From positions 328,172 to 392,171 of the forward strand of contig NZ_JACHLK010000005.1 in assembly GCF_014207955.1 (NCBI RefSeq): 64,000 nucleotides of DNA. The letters are read 5' to 3'. The position numbers and the translations under genes are program-made. This document shows, piece after piece, positions 1 through 8,175 of this stretch (position 1 is the first letter of the stretch; every line of letters begins with the position of its first letter). This stretch comes from Acidovorax soli. Lineage in GTDB: Bacteria; Pseudomonadota; Gammaproteobacteria; Burkholderiales; Burkholderiaceae_C. Under the pieces are notes generated by a model. It ran no database searches, was not told where the DNA came from, and worked only from the letters and a program-made list of their open reading frames with translations.

Positions 1-873
1 CGCGCGTTCGCCGATGCCGGCGTGCCCGCAGGCACCGTGGGCCTGGTCTATGGCGACCCGGCCGAGATCTCCAACTACCTGATCCCCCACCCCGTGATCC
101 GCAAGGTCACCTTCACCGGCTCCACGCCCGTGGGCAAGCAGCTCGCGGCCCTGGCCGGCAAGCACATGAAGCGCGTGACCATGGAACTGGGTGGCCACGC
201 CCCCGTCATCGTGGCCGAGGATGCCGACGTGGCCCTGGCCATCAAGGCCGCCGGCGGTGCCAAGTTCCGCAACGCCGGCCAGGTCTGCATCTCGCCCACG
301 CGCTTTCTGGTGCACGAGAGCATCCGCGCCGAGTTCGTGGCCGCGCTCACGGGCCATGCCCAGGGCCTGAAGGTCGGTGACGGCCTGGTCCAGGGCACGC
401 AGATGGGCCCGCTGGCCAACCCGCGCCGCGTCACCGCCATGGCCGACCTGCTGGCCGACGCCGTGCAGCAGGGCGCCCAACTGGCCGCCGGTGGCGAGCG
501 CATCGGCAGCGAAGGCAACTTCTTCCAGCCCACGGTGCTCAACGACGTGCCGCTGTCGGCCCGCATCTTCAACGAAGAGCCCTTCGGCCCCGTGGCCGCC
601 GTGCGCGGCTTCGAGAAGATCGAGGACGCGATCGCCGAAGCCAACCGCCTGCCGTTCGGCCTGGCCGGCTATGCCTTCACGCGCTCGCTCAAGAATGCGC
701 ACCTGTTGTCGCAGCGCCTGGAAGTGGGCATGCTGTGGATCAACCAGGCTGCCGCCCCCGCGGCCGAACTGCCCTTCGGTGGCCTGAAGGACTCGGGCTA
801 TGGCTCCGAAGGCGGCTCCGAAGCCGTCGAGGCGCACCTGAACACGCGCCTGGTCTCGATCATGAACGCCTGA
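1..873 (+). CDS. NAD(P)-dependent aldehyde dehydrogenase, succinate-semialdehyde type (5' end outside window)
   Basis: This is the C-terminal ~290 residues of an aldehyde dehydrogenase; the frame is open from base 1, so the gene starts upstream. The family oxidises an aldehyde to the acid with NAD(P)+ in the cytoplasm. The general-base glutamate lies in MELGGHAP (codon at 184) and the catalytic cysteine in [10 protein letters not shown] (codon at 286). EEPFGPV and the C-terminal [15 protein letters not shown] are also present. The tail [16 protein letters not shown] resembles succinate-semialdehyde or 2-oxoglutarate-semialdehyde dehydrogenases, but the substrate cannot be fixed from this half. 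A strong hairpin follows the stop codon, so the gene probably ends its transcript here. Confidence 0.93.
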   Translation, partial: RAFADAGVPAGTVGLVYGDPAEISNYLIPHPVIRKVTFTGSTPVGKQLAALAGKHMKRVTMELGGHAPVIVAEDADVALAIKAAGGAKFRNAGQVCISPTRFLVHESIRAEFVAALTGHAQGLKVGDGLVQGTQMGPLANPRRVTAMADLLADAVQQGAQLAAGGERIGSEGNFFQPTVLNDVPLSARIFNEEPFGPVAAVRGFEKIEDAIAEANRLPFGLAGYAFTRSLKNAHLLSQRLEVGMLWINQAAAPAAELPFGGLKDSGYGSEGGSEAVEAHLNTRLVSIMNA

Positions 874-892
874 TGGCGGTCTGATCCTTGCC

Positions 893-927
893 GGCAGGTC
901 CCTGGATCCCAGGGGCCTGCCTTCTTC
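893..927 (+). terminator. Intrinsic terminator after the aldehyde dehydrogenase gene
   Basis: GGCAGG (893-898) pairs with CCTGCC (916-921), and inside it CCCTGG (900-905) pairs with CCAGGG (909-914). This makes an almost continuous stem with a three-base loop, followed by a short pyrimidine tract TTCTTCC. It lies about 20 bases after the dehydrogenase stop codon. Confidence 0.7.
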
Positions 928-947
928 CATCCTGCGTGAGCCAGGGC

Positions 948-1718
948 ATGCCGACACCTGTACCCGTACTGCACCCCTGTGCCGCAGCCCTGGTGCGCGG
1001 CGAGGGCGACATGCTGCAAGACCAGGCCTATTTCCGCCGGCTGGGGGTTGCCTACGACGTCCCGGGCCTGCTGGGCGTACTGCGTGACCACAAGCCCCGA
1101 TCGGCCATGCCACTGGCCTGCCACGCCCTGGCGGACCTCCAGGCCACCGAGGCCCTGCCGGTCCTCAAGGCACTGGCCGATTTCTCGATCCAGGACGTCA
1201 AGGCCACCTCGGTCCTGGCCGTGGCCCGGCTCTGCGGAGCCGACGCGACGGACTGGCTCACCGAATGCCTGGTGCGCAAGGGCACGCTCAAGAGCTATGT
1301 GCTCTGGGCCCTGGCGGCCGTGGCCGATCCGCGCGCCTGGCCGGCCGTGCAGGCCTGGAGCGCGCCCTTGATCCGCAAGCTGGAGCGCAAGCCCGAGAGG
1401 CCCGTGCTGTCCAATCTGGTGTTTGCCATTGCCTACATCGAACAGGTGGCGGACATTTACCCCGAGGCCGTCGGTTTGCTGGAGCGTTTTGCGGCCGTCG
1501 CGCAGACGCTGCCCCCGGGTGATCTGACGGAGTTTCGGCACTTCACGCGCCTGTTTGCCCGCAGCGCTGCCACCACCGGCCCTGCGCCCAACTGGTTGGC
1601 GCAGGTGATGGCGGCCCTCCCTTCAGGGGGCGGGCGGTGCCAGCCGGGCCCGGACATCGGCCGCATAGGTCCGCCCGACCTTGGCGCTCGTGCCCCCGGG
1701 GAACACGACGCTCAGTGA
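948..1718 (+). CDS. HEAT-repeat-like hypothetical protein
   Basis: Predicted 256 aa. The middle of the protein is built from short helix pairs typical of HEAT/PBS-lyase-like repeats (PLACHALADLQATEALPVLKALADF, then ATSVLAVARLCG, then SYVLWALAAVADPRAWPAVQAW). Such repeats usually form a curved protein-binding solenoid. No signal peptide or catalytic motif is seen. The start is uncertain: ATG 948 is chosen because an in-frame TTG at 888 would lie within the terminator hairpin of the previous gene. ATG 1011, with GAGGG about 7 bases upstream, is equally possible. The last 96 bases overlap the convergent response-regulator gene, and the C-terminal ~30 residues are low-complexity, so the true functional end may be earlier. 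Confidence 0.62.
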   Translation: MPTPVPVLHPCAAALVRGEGDMLQDQAYFRRLGVAYDVPGLLGVLRDHKPRSAMPLACHALADLQATEALPVLKALADFSIQDVKATSVLAVARLCGADATDWLTECLVRKGTLKSYVLWALAAVADPRAWPAVQAWSAPLIRKLERKPERPVLSNLVFAIAYIEQVADIYPEAVGLLERFAAVAQTLPPGDLTEFRHFTRLFARSAATTGPAPNWLAQVMAALPSGGGRCQPGPDIGRIGPPDLGARAPGEHDAQ

Positions 1719-2408
1719 GGCGTAGCGGCCGACCGCCACATGCGAGATGGCGCCCAGGCGCACCAGCGTGCTGCGGTGGATGCGCAGGAACTCCCCTGCG
1801 GGAAGGCTGCGTTCCAGCTCTGACAGGCTTTCGTTGTGCAGGTAATCGCGGCCCTCGGCATGGATGCGCGCGTAGTCGCGTTCGGCCTGGATGTGGGTGA
1901 TGCTGCTGCACGGGATGCGCAGGTAGTTGGGGCCCGACTTCACCCACAGGTCGCTGCTGCCTGCGCTGCGGTGTGCGGCGGCGCTGCGCAGGCTGGCGAC
2001 GACTTCCTCCAGTTCGGTGATCCGCTCCTGGCGGCCGTGCGACAGCACGGCCTGGCGTGCCCGCTCCAGGGCCAGGTGCAGGCGCACCGGGTCGATGGGC
2101 TTGGTCACGTAGTCCACCGCGTTCGCATCGAAGGCGCGGCAGGCCTGGTCGTCGAAGGCGGTCACGAAGACGATGGCCGGCGCCGGTGCGGGCAGGCGGG
2201 CCACCAGGTCGAAGCCGCTGCCCCCGGGCATCTGGATGTCCAGCAGGACGATCTGCGCGTCGAAATCGGCCAGCCTGGCAAGGGCCTGCTGCACCGTACC
2301 TGCCTCCTCGACCGCGCCGACCCACTGCAGGCGCTGCAGTTGCCGGACGGCCCTGCGCCGGGCCAGGGGCTCGTCGTCCACGACCAGTACATTCATGATG
2401 GCGCTCAT
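1623..2408 (-). CDS. LytR/AlgR-family response regulator (receiver + LytTR)
   Basis: Predicted 261 aa. The N-terminal receiver domain starts VLVVDDEPLARRRA, with the phosphoacceptor Asp at about residue 57 in IVLLDIQMPGGSG and the conserved Lys in VTKPIDP. After a short helical linker a LytTR DNA-binding domain runs from about residue 145 (DLWVKSGPNYLRIPCSSITHIQAERDYARIH, later RIHRSTLVRLGAI). It should bind DNA as the output partner of the kinase immediately upstream. The two genes overlap as ATGA (kinase stop, regulator start), so they are translationally coupled. MNVLVV five codons in is an alternative start. The C-terminus overlaps the convergent HEAT-like gene by 96 bases. Confidence 0.92.
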   Translation of the reverse strand: MSAIMNVLVVDDEPLARRRAVRQLQRLQWVGAVEEAGTVQQALARLADFDAQIVLLDIQMPGGSGFDLVARLPAPAPAIVFVTAFDDQACRAFDANAVDYVTKPIDPVRLHLALERARQAVLSHGRQERITELEEVVASLRSAAAHRSAGSSDLWVKSGPNYLRIPCSSITHIQAERDYARIHAEGRDYLHNESLSELERSLPAGEFLRIHRSTLVRLGAISHVAVGRYASLSVVFPGGTSAKVGRTYAADVRARLAPPAP

Positions 2409-3550
2409 CCGGTTCTCCAGGGCAGTTCGATCTCGGCGCGAAAGCGGCCGTCCACGGTGCTGGCGCTGAAACGGCCCGCCTCGCCAAAGCGCATGCGCAG
2501 GCGGTCGGCCACATTGCGCAGGCCGATGCCCAGGCCGACCACCGCGCCGCCTGGCGAGCGCGCGGCCGCCAGGTCGTTCTCGACGACAAGCCGCAGCACC
2601 TCCTGCTGGCGCAGCGCGCGGATGCGGATGCGCGTGTGGGCAGCCGACTGGCCTACGCCGTGCTTCACCGCATTCTCGATCAGCGGCTGCAGGATCAGGC
2701 TGGGCACGAGCGCCTGCCGCACTTCGTCGGTGGCCTCCACCTGGAAGTCCATGCGGTCGGAGAAGCGCTCCTGCTCGATCTCCAGGTAGTCCTGTTGCAG
2801 CACCAGCTCGTCCGCCAGCGTGACGTCCTGCAGCGGATCGATGGTCAGCGTGGTGCGCAGGAACATCGACAGCGACAGCAGCATGCGGCCGGCGCGCGCG
2901 GTGGCGCCTTCCTCCACCAGGCCGGCGATGGAATTGAGCGTGTTGAACAGGAAATGCGGGTTGGCCTGGTAGCGCAGCGCGCGCATCTGGGCGAGCAGGG
3001 CTTCCTCGCGAGCGGCGGCCAGGCTGCGTTCGCGGTCGCGCACCTCGAAGGCGTAGACCATTGACACATACAGGCACGACCAGCCGAAGAACATCGCCAT
3101 GCTCGACACCATGGTGAAGCCGAAGTTGCGCCATTCGAAGGCCGGCACCTCGGGCGCCATATGGAGACTGTAGACCTGGAAGTCCAGCAGGCTGTACAGC
3201 GGCGCACAGGCCATGGACAGCACGAAGGCCATGGCTGCCTTGAACAGGATGCCGCGCCGCCGCATCCAGAACAGCAGCGCGGACATGCCTACGGTGAGCA
3301 GGGCGCCGAAGCTGTTGAGCACCAGCTTGCCCGGGAAGGATGCGAGCGGGTCGACCCCGGCGATCCCCCACAGGATGCTGTCGCTCAGCAGCACGGCGCT
3401 CCAGAACACCGCGGCCAGCTTGGCGGTCGTGCCGGGCAGGCCCGCCCACGGGCCGCGCGCCGAGGCGGCGGCATCGCTCTGGGTGGCCGTGGTGTCGTTC
3501 GTCGACGGTTTCGATCCATTCGTCGAAATGGGCATGGCTTCGTCGGGCAA
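2405..3550 (-). CDS. LytS/AlgZ-type sensor histidine kinase
   Basis: Predicted 381 aa (ATG 3535 is an alternative start, 5 codons shorter). Four hydrophobic segments fall at about residues 45-63, 76-96, 103-123 and 143-166, with no large periplasmic domain, suggesting an intramembrane-type sensor. They are followed by the His_kinase domain with phosphoacceptor His199 in ANPHFLFNTLNSI. The N box LILQPLIENAVKHG and G box VGLGIGLRNVADRLR of the ATPase domain follow. This is the LytS/YehU/AlgZ class, which pairs with LytTR regulators, matching the overlapping downstream gene. The signal is not apparent from the sequence. Confidence 0.92.
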   Translation of the reverse strand: MPDEAMPISTNGSKPSTNDTTATQSDAAASARGPWAGLPGTTAKLAAVFWSAVLLSDSILWGIAGVDPLASFPGKLVLNSFGALLTVGMSALLFWMRRRGILFKAAMAFVLSMACAPLYSLLDFQVYSLHMAPEVPAFEWRNFGFTMVSSMAMFFGWSCLYVSMVYAFEVRDRERSLAAAREEALLAQMRALRYQANPHFLFNTLNSIAGLVEEGATARAGRMLLSLSMFLRTTLTIDPLQDVTLADELVLQQDYLEIEQERFSDRMDFQVEATDEVRQALVPSLILQPLIENAVKHGVGQSAAHTRIRIRALRQQEVLRLVVENDLAAARSPGGAVVGLGIGLRNVADRLRMRFGEAGRFSASTVDGRFRAEIELPWRTG

Positions 3551-3687
3551 GGCAAGTCGTTGGAATTTCCGGGCAGGGGAACCTCGCCAAGAATTCTCCC
3601 CGGTCCTTCTTCTTGCGGGAATGGGGCCGCCAACAACCTGTTGCAGGCGATGGATTCTGGTCCGTCCCGGCCCTACCCATCACTGCC

Positions 3688-4428
3688 ATGGATCTGACGC
3701 TTGCGCCTTTTCGTGAATCGCTGGAGCAACTGCTGCACAGCCCGGACCTGCCCCGCCTGCATGCAGGGGTGCAGCGGCTGGCGCAGGCGCTCGGGTTCGA
3801 GCACTTCATCTACGCCTTGCGGGTGCCCGAGCACTTTGCGCAGTCGAGCGTGCTGCTGGTGGACGGCTACCCCCCGGGCTGGACGGGCCACTACATGGCC
3901 CAGGCCCTGCACGTGCACGACCCCGTTCTGCGTTACTGCAGCCGCAGCATTCTGCCCGTGCTGTGGCACCAGTTGCCTGGCGAGGGCATGGGCCCTGCTG
4001 CCGCGCGGGTCATGGGCGAGGCGGCCGAGCACGGGCTGCGCACCGGGCTGAGCGTGCCCCTGCACACGCCCCATGGCGAAGTCGGGATACTGAGCGGCAC
4101 GGTGTCGCGCGTGGGCGCCGGGGCCCGGGCCGACATGGCCCAGGTGCAGGCGCATGCGCACCTGCTGGCCAGCCATGTGCACGAGGCCATGCGGCGCCTG
4201 GCGCCCATGCCGCTCACGCGGCCGACCCTGAGCCCGCGCGAGCAGCAGTGCCTGCGCTGGGCCGCCGACGGCAAGACCTCCTGGGAGATTTCGTGCCTGC
4301 TGCACATCTCCGAGCGCACGGCCAATTTCCACCTCCAGGCCATTGCGCAGAAGCTCGGGGTGTTCAGCCGCCAGCACGCCATTGCGCGCGCCCTGCTGCT
4401 CGGCCTCATCCAGCCCAGTCCCTTCTGA
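3688..4428 (+). CDS. LuxR-family transcriptional regulator with acyl-homoserine-lactone domain (orphan/solo)
   Basis: Predicted 246 aa. The N-terminal half is an autoinducer-binding domain. W65, Y69, D78, P79 and W93 keep the spacing of the ligand-binding W57, Y61, D70, P71 and W85 of TraR/LuxR. The C-terminal ~65 residues are a LuxR/GerE helix-turn-helix (LSPREQQCLRWAADGKTSWEISCLLHISERTANFHLQAIAQKLGV). No luxI-type synthase is found in the window, so it is a solo that could read self or foreign AHLs. It is transcribed divergently from the histidine kinase gene (start 3550). Confidence 0.9.
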   Translation: MDLTLAPFRESLEQLLHSPDLPRLHAGVQRLAQALGFEHFIYALRVPEHFAQSSVLLVDGYPPGWTGHYMAQALHVHDPVLRYCSRSILPVLWHQLPGEGMGPAAARVMGEAAEHGLRTGLSVPLHTPHGEVGILSGTVSRVGAGARADMAQVQAHAHLLASHVHEAMRRLAPMPLTRPTLSPREQQCLRWAADGKTSWEISCLLHISERTANFHLQAIAQKLGVFSRQHAIARALLLGLIQPSPF

Positions 4429-4458
4429 GCCTCCGCTCGCCTGTCCTGCGCAGGCGGC

Positions 4459-4497
4459 TTGACTTTGTTGAATCAAATACATAGCATGATATATATC
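4459..4497 (+). promoter_or_regulatory. Candidate sigma70 promoter with palindromes upstream of the MarR gene
   Basis: TTGACT (4459-4464) is separated by 17 bases from TAGCAT (4482-4487). Two palindromes overlap or flank it: TTGAATCAA in the spacer (4468-4476) and GATATATATC just after the -10 (4488-4497). These are plausible binding sites for the MarR product itself. A GGAAA ribosome site and the ATG at 4509 follow. Confidence 0.5.
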
Positions 4498-4508
4498 TAA
4501 GGAAAATC

Positions 4509-5033
4509 ATGGTCCAGGACACCGTCAGGGAGCTCGGCTTCCTCACCCTCGGCACGCGCTTTCGGCGCATCGGAGAGTCGCTGCAGGCGCAGACCCAGGC
4601 CCTCATGGCGCAGCATGGCATCGACCTGCCCGCGGCCCACTTTCCGCTGCTCGCGGCACTCGACCGGCATGGCCCGCTGGGCGTGGGCGAACTGAGCACC
4701 GCGGTCGGCGTCAGCCAGCCCGTGGTCACGCGCTCGCTGCACGGGCTGGAGGCCAGCGGCCTGGTGGAGTCGGGCTCGCTGGCGCAGGACCGGCGCATCC
4801 GCAAGGTGCAGCTCAGCGAGGCCGGGCTGGCCCTGGTCGAGCGGGCCCGGCGCGAGGTCTGGCCCGTGATCGAGGCTTCCGTCGCGCAGATCTGCGCGCC
4901 GCTGCAGGGGCCGCTGCTCGACCAGCTCGCCGCCCTGGAAGCGGGCCTCGCACACACCTCGCTGCTGCAGCGCGCAGCAGCCACCTTCGCGGCCCAACCC
5001 GCACGACCCTCGACCCCAAAGGCACACCGATGA
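4509..5033 (+). CDS. MarR-family transcriptional regulator
   Basis: Predicted 174 aa. It has the MarR winged-helix layout: N-terminal dimerisation helix, then HGPLGVGELSTAVGVSQPVVTRSLHGLEASGLVESGSLAQDRRIRKVQLSEAGLALVERAR, in which recognition helix and beta-wing (DRR) are clear. It probably represses its own promoter, which carries palindromes, and the downstream acetyltransferase gene. The stop overlaps the start of that gene (ATGA at 5030-5033), so the two form an operon. The ligand is unknown. Confidence 0.9.
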   Translation: MVQDTVRELGFLTLGTRFRRIGESLQAQTQALMAQHGIDLPAAHFPLLAALDRHGPLGVGELSTAVGVSQPVVTRSLHGLEASGLVESGSLAQDRRIRKVQLSEAGLALVERARREVWPVIEASVAQICAPLQGPLLDQLAALEAGLAHTSLLQRAAATFAAQPARPSTPKAHR

Positions 5034-5704
5034 ATACCCTCCTTGACCGCCCCGTGTGGGCTTCGCTGCTGCATGCGCCGCACCTCGCCGAAGGCGGCGA
5101 CCTGGCCCGGCGCTACCGGCGCGATGTGAACCTGTTCGCGTCTGCGCGCGACGATGGCGCTGCCAGCCTGGCGGCGCTGGCCGCCCTGGTGGGCGCGGGC
5201 GAGTCGGTCTACCTGGCGCAGGTGGCACCGGTCCAGGTGCCGCCGGGCCTGCAGCTCGTGCGCAGTGCCCAGGGGGTGCAGATGCTGGCGATGCGTGCCG
5301 TTGCACCTGTGGGTGGCCCGCAGGACGTGGTGGTGCTCGGCGAGGCCGATGCGCCCGAGATGCTGGCCCTGGCGCAATTGACCGAGCCCGGCCCCTTTCT
5401 GCCGCGCACGCACAGCATGGGCCGCTTTGTCGGCGTGCGGATCGATGGGCGCCTGGCCGCGATGGCAGGCGAGCGCATGCGCTTTGCGGGCGCCACGGAG
5501 GTCAGCGGGGTCTGCACCCATCCCGACTTCCGTGGCCGGGGCCTCGCGCGCCGGCTGTCCTCCGTGGTGGCGCATGCCATCCAGCAGCGCGGCGAGCAGG
5601 CCTTTTTGCATGCCTGGGTCAGCAACCGCGCGGCGATCACGCTCTACGAGGGCCTGGGCTTCGAGACGCGCACGGAAATCCAGGTGGCCGTGCTCGGACG
5701 CTAG
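5030..5704 (+). CDS. GNAT-family N-acetyltransferase
   Basis: Predicted 224 aa. The C-terminal half is a GNAT acetyl-CoA-binding fold: VSGVCTHPDFRGRGLARRLSSVVAHAI holds motif A with the R-G-x-G/A pyrophosphate loop (RGRGLA). It is followed by AFLHAWVSNRAAITLYEGLGFETR, the usual GNAT end. The N-terminal ~100 residues are less conserved, as in the FR47-like subgroup. Substrate unknown. It is translationally coupled to the MarR gene and converges with the diguanylate cyclase gene, leaving only 7 bases between stop codons. Confidence 0.88.
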   Translation: MNTLLDRPVWASLLHAPHLAEGGDLARRYRRDVNLFASARDDGAASLAALAALVGAGESVYLAQVAPVQVPPGLQLVRSAQGVQMLAMRAVAPVGGPQDVVVLGEADAPEMLALAQLTEPGPFLPRTHSMGRFVGVRIDGRLAAMAGERMRFAGATEVSGVCTHPDFRGRGLARRLSSVVAHAIQQRGEQAFLHAWVSNRAAITLYEGLGFETRTEIQVAVLGR

Positions 5705-5711
5705 AACCGGT

Positions 5712-8006
5712 TTACACCCACTTCGGAGAGCGCACGGAATCGGCCATGACAAAGCGCCGCTTCCCGGCTTCCTTGGCCCGGTACATGGCATTGTCGGCTT
5801 CCTGCAGCAGGGCCTCGCAGCTGGCCAGGCCCGTGGTGGTGTGCGGGCCGTAGCTGGCACCGCCGATGCTGGCGGAGATCTGCAGCGTCAGACCCCCGAT
5901 CAGGAACGGCGATGACAGGCTTTCCACCAGCTTGCCGGCCACCTTGGCCGTGCCGCGCAGGCCCGGCTGGACCAGGGCCACGGCGAATTCGTCGCCCCCC
6001 AGTCGAGCGACCAGGTCGCCGCCGCGCACCCCCTGCAGCAGGCGCTGCGCCGCCTGCTGCAACAAGGCATCGCCGACCGCGTGGCCATGGGCATCGTTGA
6101 TGCCCTTGAAGCCATCGAGATCGACGAACAGGATGGAGACATCACCGCCGTTGCGGTGGGCCTGTGCGAGCTGCTGCTGCACGATCTGGCGGAACAGCGC
6201 GCGGTTGGCCAGGCCGGTCAGCATGTCGTGGTGGGCCTCGTGCTTGGCCGTGTCCAGCAGCTGCGCAGCCTGGCTCAGTGCGTGGCCGACCTTGTCGGCC
6301 TCCGTCAGGCCGAGCGGCGGCACCTGGACGGGCGCGCCCGACCCCAGGGCCAGTGCCGGCTCGGTCAGGGCCTGCACGGCGTTGGCGATGGATCCGCCGA
6401 TGCGCCAGGCCAGGAGCAGGCTGGCGGCCAGCATCAGCACCAGGCCCGCCAGCAGCCAGGCGACGGTGCGCAGCAGCGGGATGCTGAGGCTGCTGCTGGG
6501 GATACCGATGGAGACCGCCCAGCCCGTGGTCGGCGAGCGGCTGAAGGCCGAGAGCACCGGGATGCCCTCCAGGGTCACGGCGTCCACCGAATCCTCGTCC
6601 ACCTGGGCCAGCCGCTGCAGTATCCGCGGGGCGCCCTTGGCCCCGACGAAGCGCCGCATCTCGTGGCTGCGCGCGACGATGGTGCCTTCCGCGTCGTAGA
6701 TGGAGACGATCCAGTCCGGGGCCAGGTGCTGGTTGCTCAGCAACTGGGTCAGCCGTTCCGGCCACAGGCTGGCCCGGAGCAACTGCTGCGCAACAGGGGC
6801 CTTGCCGGCACTGCCACGTGCCACGGGCACGGCGATGGTGACGGTGGTCTCCTTCTCGAAACGGGCCTGCAGGAAAGCCGCTTTCGAGAGCGCAGTGGCG
6901 GGGCGTGGGCTTTGGGAGGGGGGCGCGGCCGGGGTGCCCGGCGGCAGCCGGGTGTCCATCAGCACGCTGCCATGCTGGTCCTCCAGCACGAGGGCGGCCA
7001 CATGCAGGTGGCCCAGTGCATCCTCGGCCTGCAACTGGAAGGCGGGCAGGTTGTCGGCCAGCAGCAGCCGGGACGTGGACAGCACGCGCAGGCCTGACTC
7101 GATGCCGGCGAGGTCTCTGTCGACGGTGGCGATGATGGCGCGTGCCGTGACCACCAGCGCCCGCGCCTGTTGCTCGCGCAGCCGCTGGTAGTCGTAGACC
7201 ATGACCACCACGGCCATCAGGGACACGGGCAGGCTGGCCGCCACGACCAGGAACACCAGGCGCGAGCGGATGGTCGGTGGCATGGCGCCGTAGACCGAAA
7301 TCAGCAGCGTCGTGACCAGGAACAGCGCGACCAGCCCGCTGATGATGAAGCCCAGCCAGCTGCCGCCGATGCCGGCGGGCCCGGCCCCGCAGACGCTGCC
7401 GGGGGCAAAACTGGCGGCCGCCATGCCTGTGTAGTGCATGCCGGCAATGGCGCTGCCCATGACCAGGGCGCTGGCCGTCTTCTTGCGAAAGCCCGTGAGC
7501 ACGGTCTCGTGGCGCAGGCGAAAGCAGATCAGCAGCGCGGCCGTCGAGGCGCCGATGGCAAACAGGATGGAGAGGGCGAACAGCCAGGGGTCGTAGGCGA
7601 TGCGCGGGCGCATCTGCATCGCCTCCATGCCCAGGTAGTGCATGGCGGCAATGCCCAGGCCCATGAGAGCGCCCGCCCCCAGCAGGCGCTGCCCGCCCAG
7701 GTGCGGCCGGCTGACCGTGTACAGGGCCAGGGCCGAGGACAGCACGGCGACCAGCCAGGAGGCCAGCGTGGTGCCGGCCTCGTAGGCCAGCGGCACCGGC
7801 AGCGAGAACGCCAGCATGCCGACGAAGTGCATGGACCAGATGCCGGTGCCCATGGCCAGGGCACCGCAGCCCAGCCACAGCGGCGCCCGGCGCGCGCTGC
7901 CGACGGCCGCGGCCACCCGCGAGGCCATGTCCAGCGCCACGAACGAGGCCACCACCGCGGTGGCGACCGAGAGCAGGACCAGGACCGGGTCGTAGCTACC
8001 CTGCAT
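5712..8006 (-). CDS. MHYT-domain membrane diguanylate cyclase (MHYT + periplasmic sensor + GGDEF)
   Basis: Predicted 764 aa. The N-terminus is a seven-helix MHYT sensor with motifs MHFVGM (59-64), MHYLGM (122-127) and MHYTGM (190-195), proposed for the family to bind metal and sense oxygen, CO or NO. A transmembrane helix and a periplasmic Cache-like region (about 285-510) follow, then another membrane helix and a HAMP-like segment. The GGDEF domain has the intact active site GGDEF at 670-674 and an RxxD inhibitory site (RGGD, 661-664) five residues before it. It should therefore make cyclic-di-GMP with product inhibition. No EAL domain is present. The start is the ATG beginning MQGSYDPV. Confidence 0.93.
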   Translation of the reverse strand: MQGSYDPVLVLLSVATAVVASFVALDMASRVAAAVGSARRAPLWLGCGALAMGTGIWSMHFVGMLAFSLPVPLAYEAGTTLASWLVAVLSSALALYTVSRPHLGGQRLLGAGALMGLGIAAMHYLGMEAMQMRPRIAYDPWLFALSILFAIGASTAALLICFRLRHETVLTGFRKKTASALVMGSAIAGMHYTGMAAASFAPGSVCGAGPAGIGGSWLGFIISGLVALFLVTTLLISVYGAMPPTIRSRLVFLVVAASLPVSLMAVVVMVYDYQRLREQQARALVVTARAIIATVDRDLAGIESGLRVLSTSRLLLADNLPAFQLQAEDALGHLHVAALVLEDQHGSVLMDTRLPPGTPAAPPSQSPRPATALSKAAFLQARFEKETTVTIAVPVARGSAGKAPVAQQLLRASLWPERLTQLLSNQHLAPDWIVSIYDAEGTIVARSHEMRRFVGAKGAPRILQRLAQVDEDSVDAVTLEGIPVLSAFSRSPTTGWAVSIGIPSSSLSIPLLRTVAWLLAGLVLMLAASLLLAWRIGGSIANAVQALTEPALALGSGAPVQVPPLGLTEADKVGHALSQAAQLLDTAKHEAHHDMLTGLANRALFRQIVQQQLAQAHRNGGDVSILFVDLDGFKGINDAHGHAVGDALLQQAAQRLLQGVRGGDLVARLGGDEFAVALVQPGLRGTAKVAGKLVESLSSPFLIGGLTLQISASIGGASYGPHTTTGLASCEALLQEADNAMYRAKEAGKRRFVMADSVRSPKWV

Positions 8007-8175
8007 GGGGGGCCGGGGTTCGGCCCCTGCGGGGCGCTGCAGGCATGTGCAGAGTCGTCATTGACACCTCCCGTGGGAAACGCGGGGATACCCTCGTCGG
8101 GCAACCATGCTAGCGGTTCCCCGCGGTGTCTGAAAGCTTTGCTTTGCACACCGGCGCCGGGGCCGGCGCCGTGCC

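Noticed and set aside
888..947. TTG start giving a longer HEAT-like protein
   Set aside because: It would lie at the base of the terminator hairpin of the previous gene, and the added residues show no conservation-like pattern.
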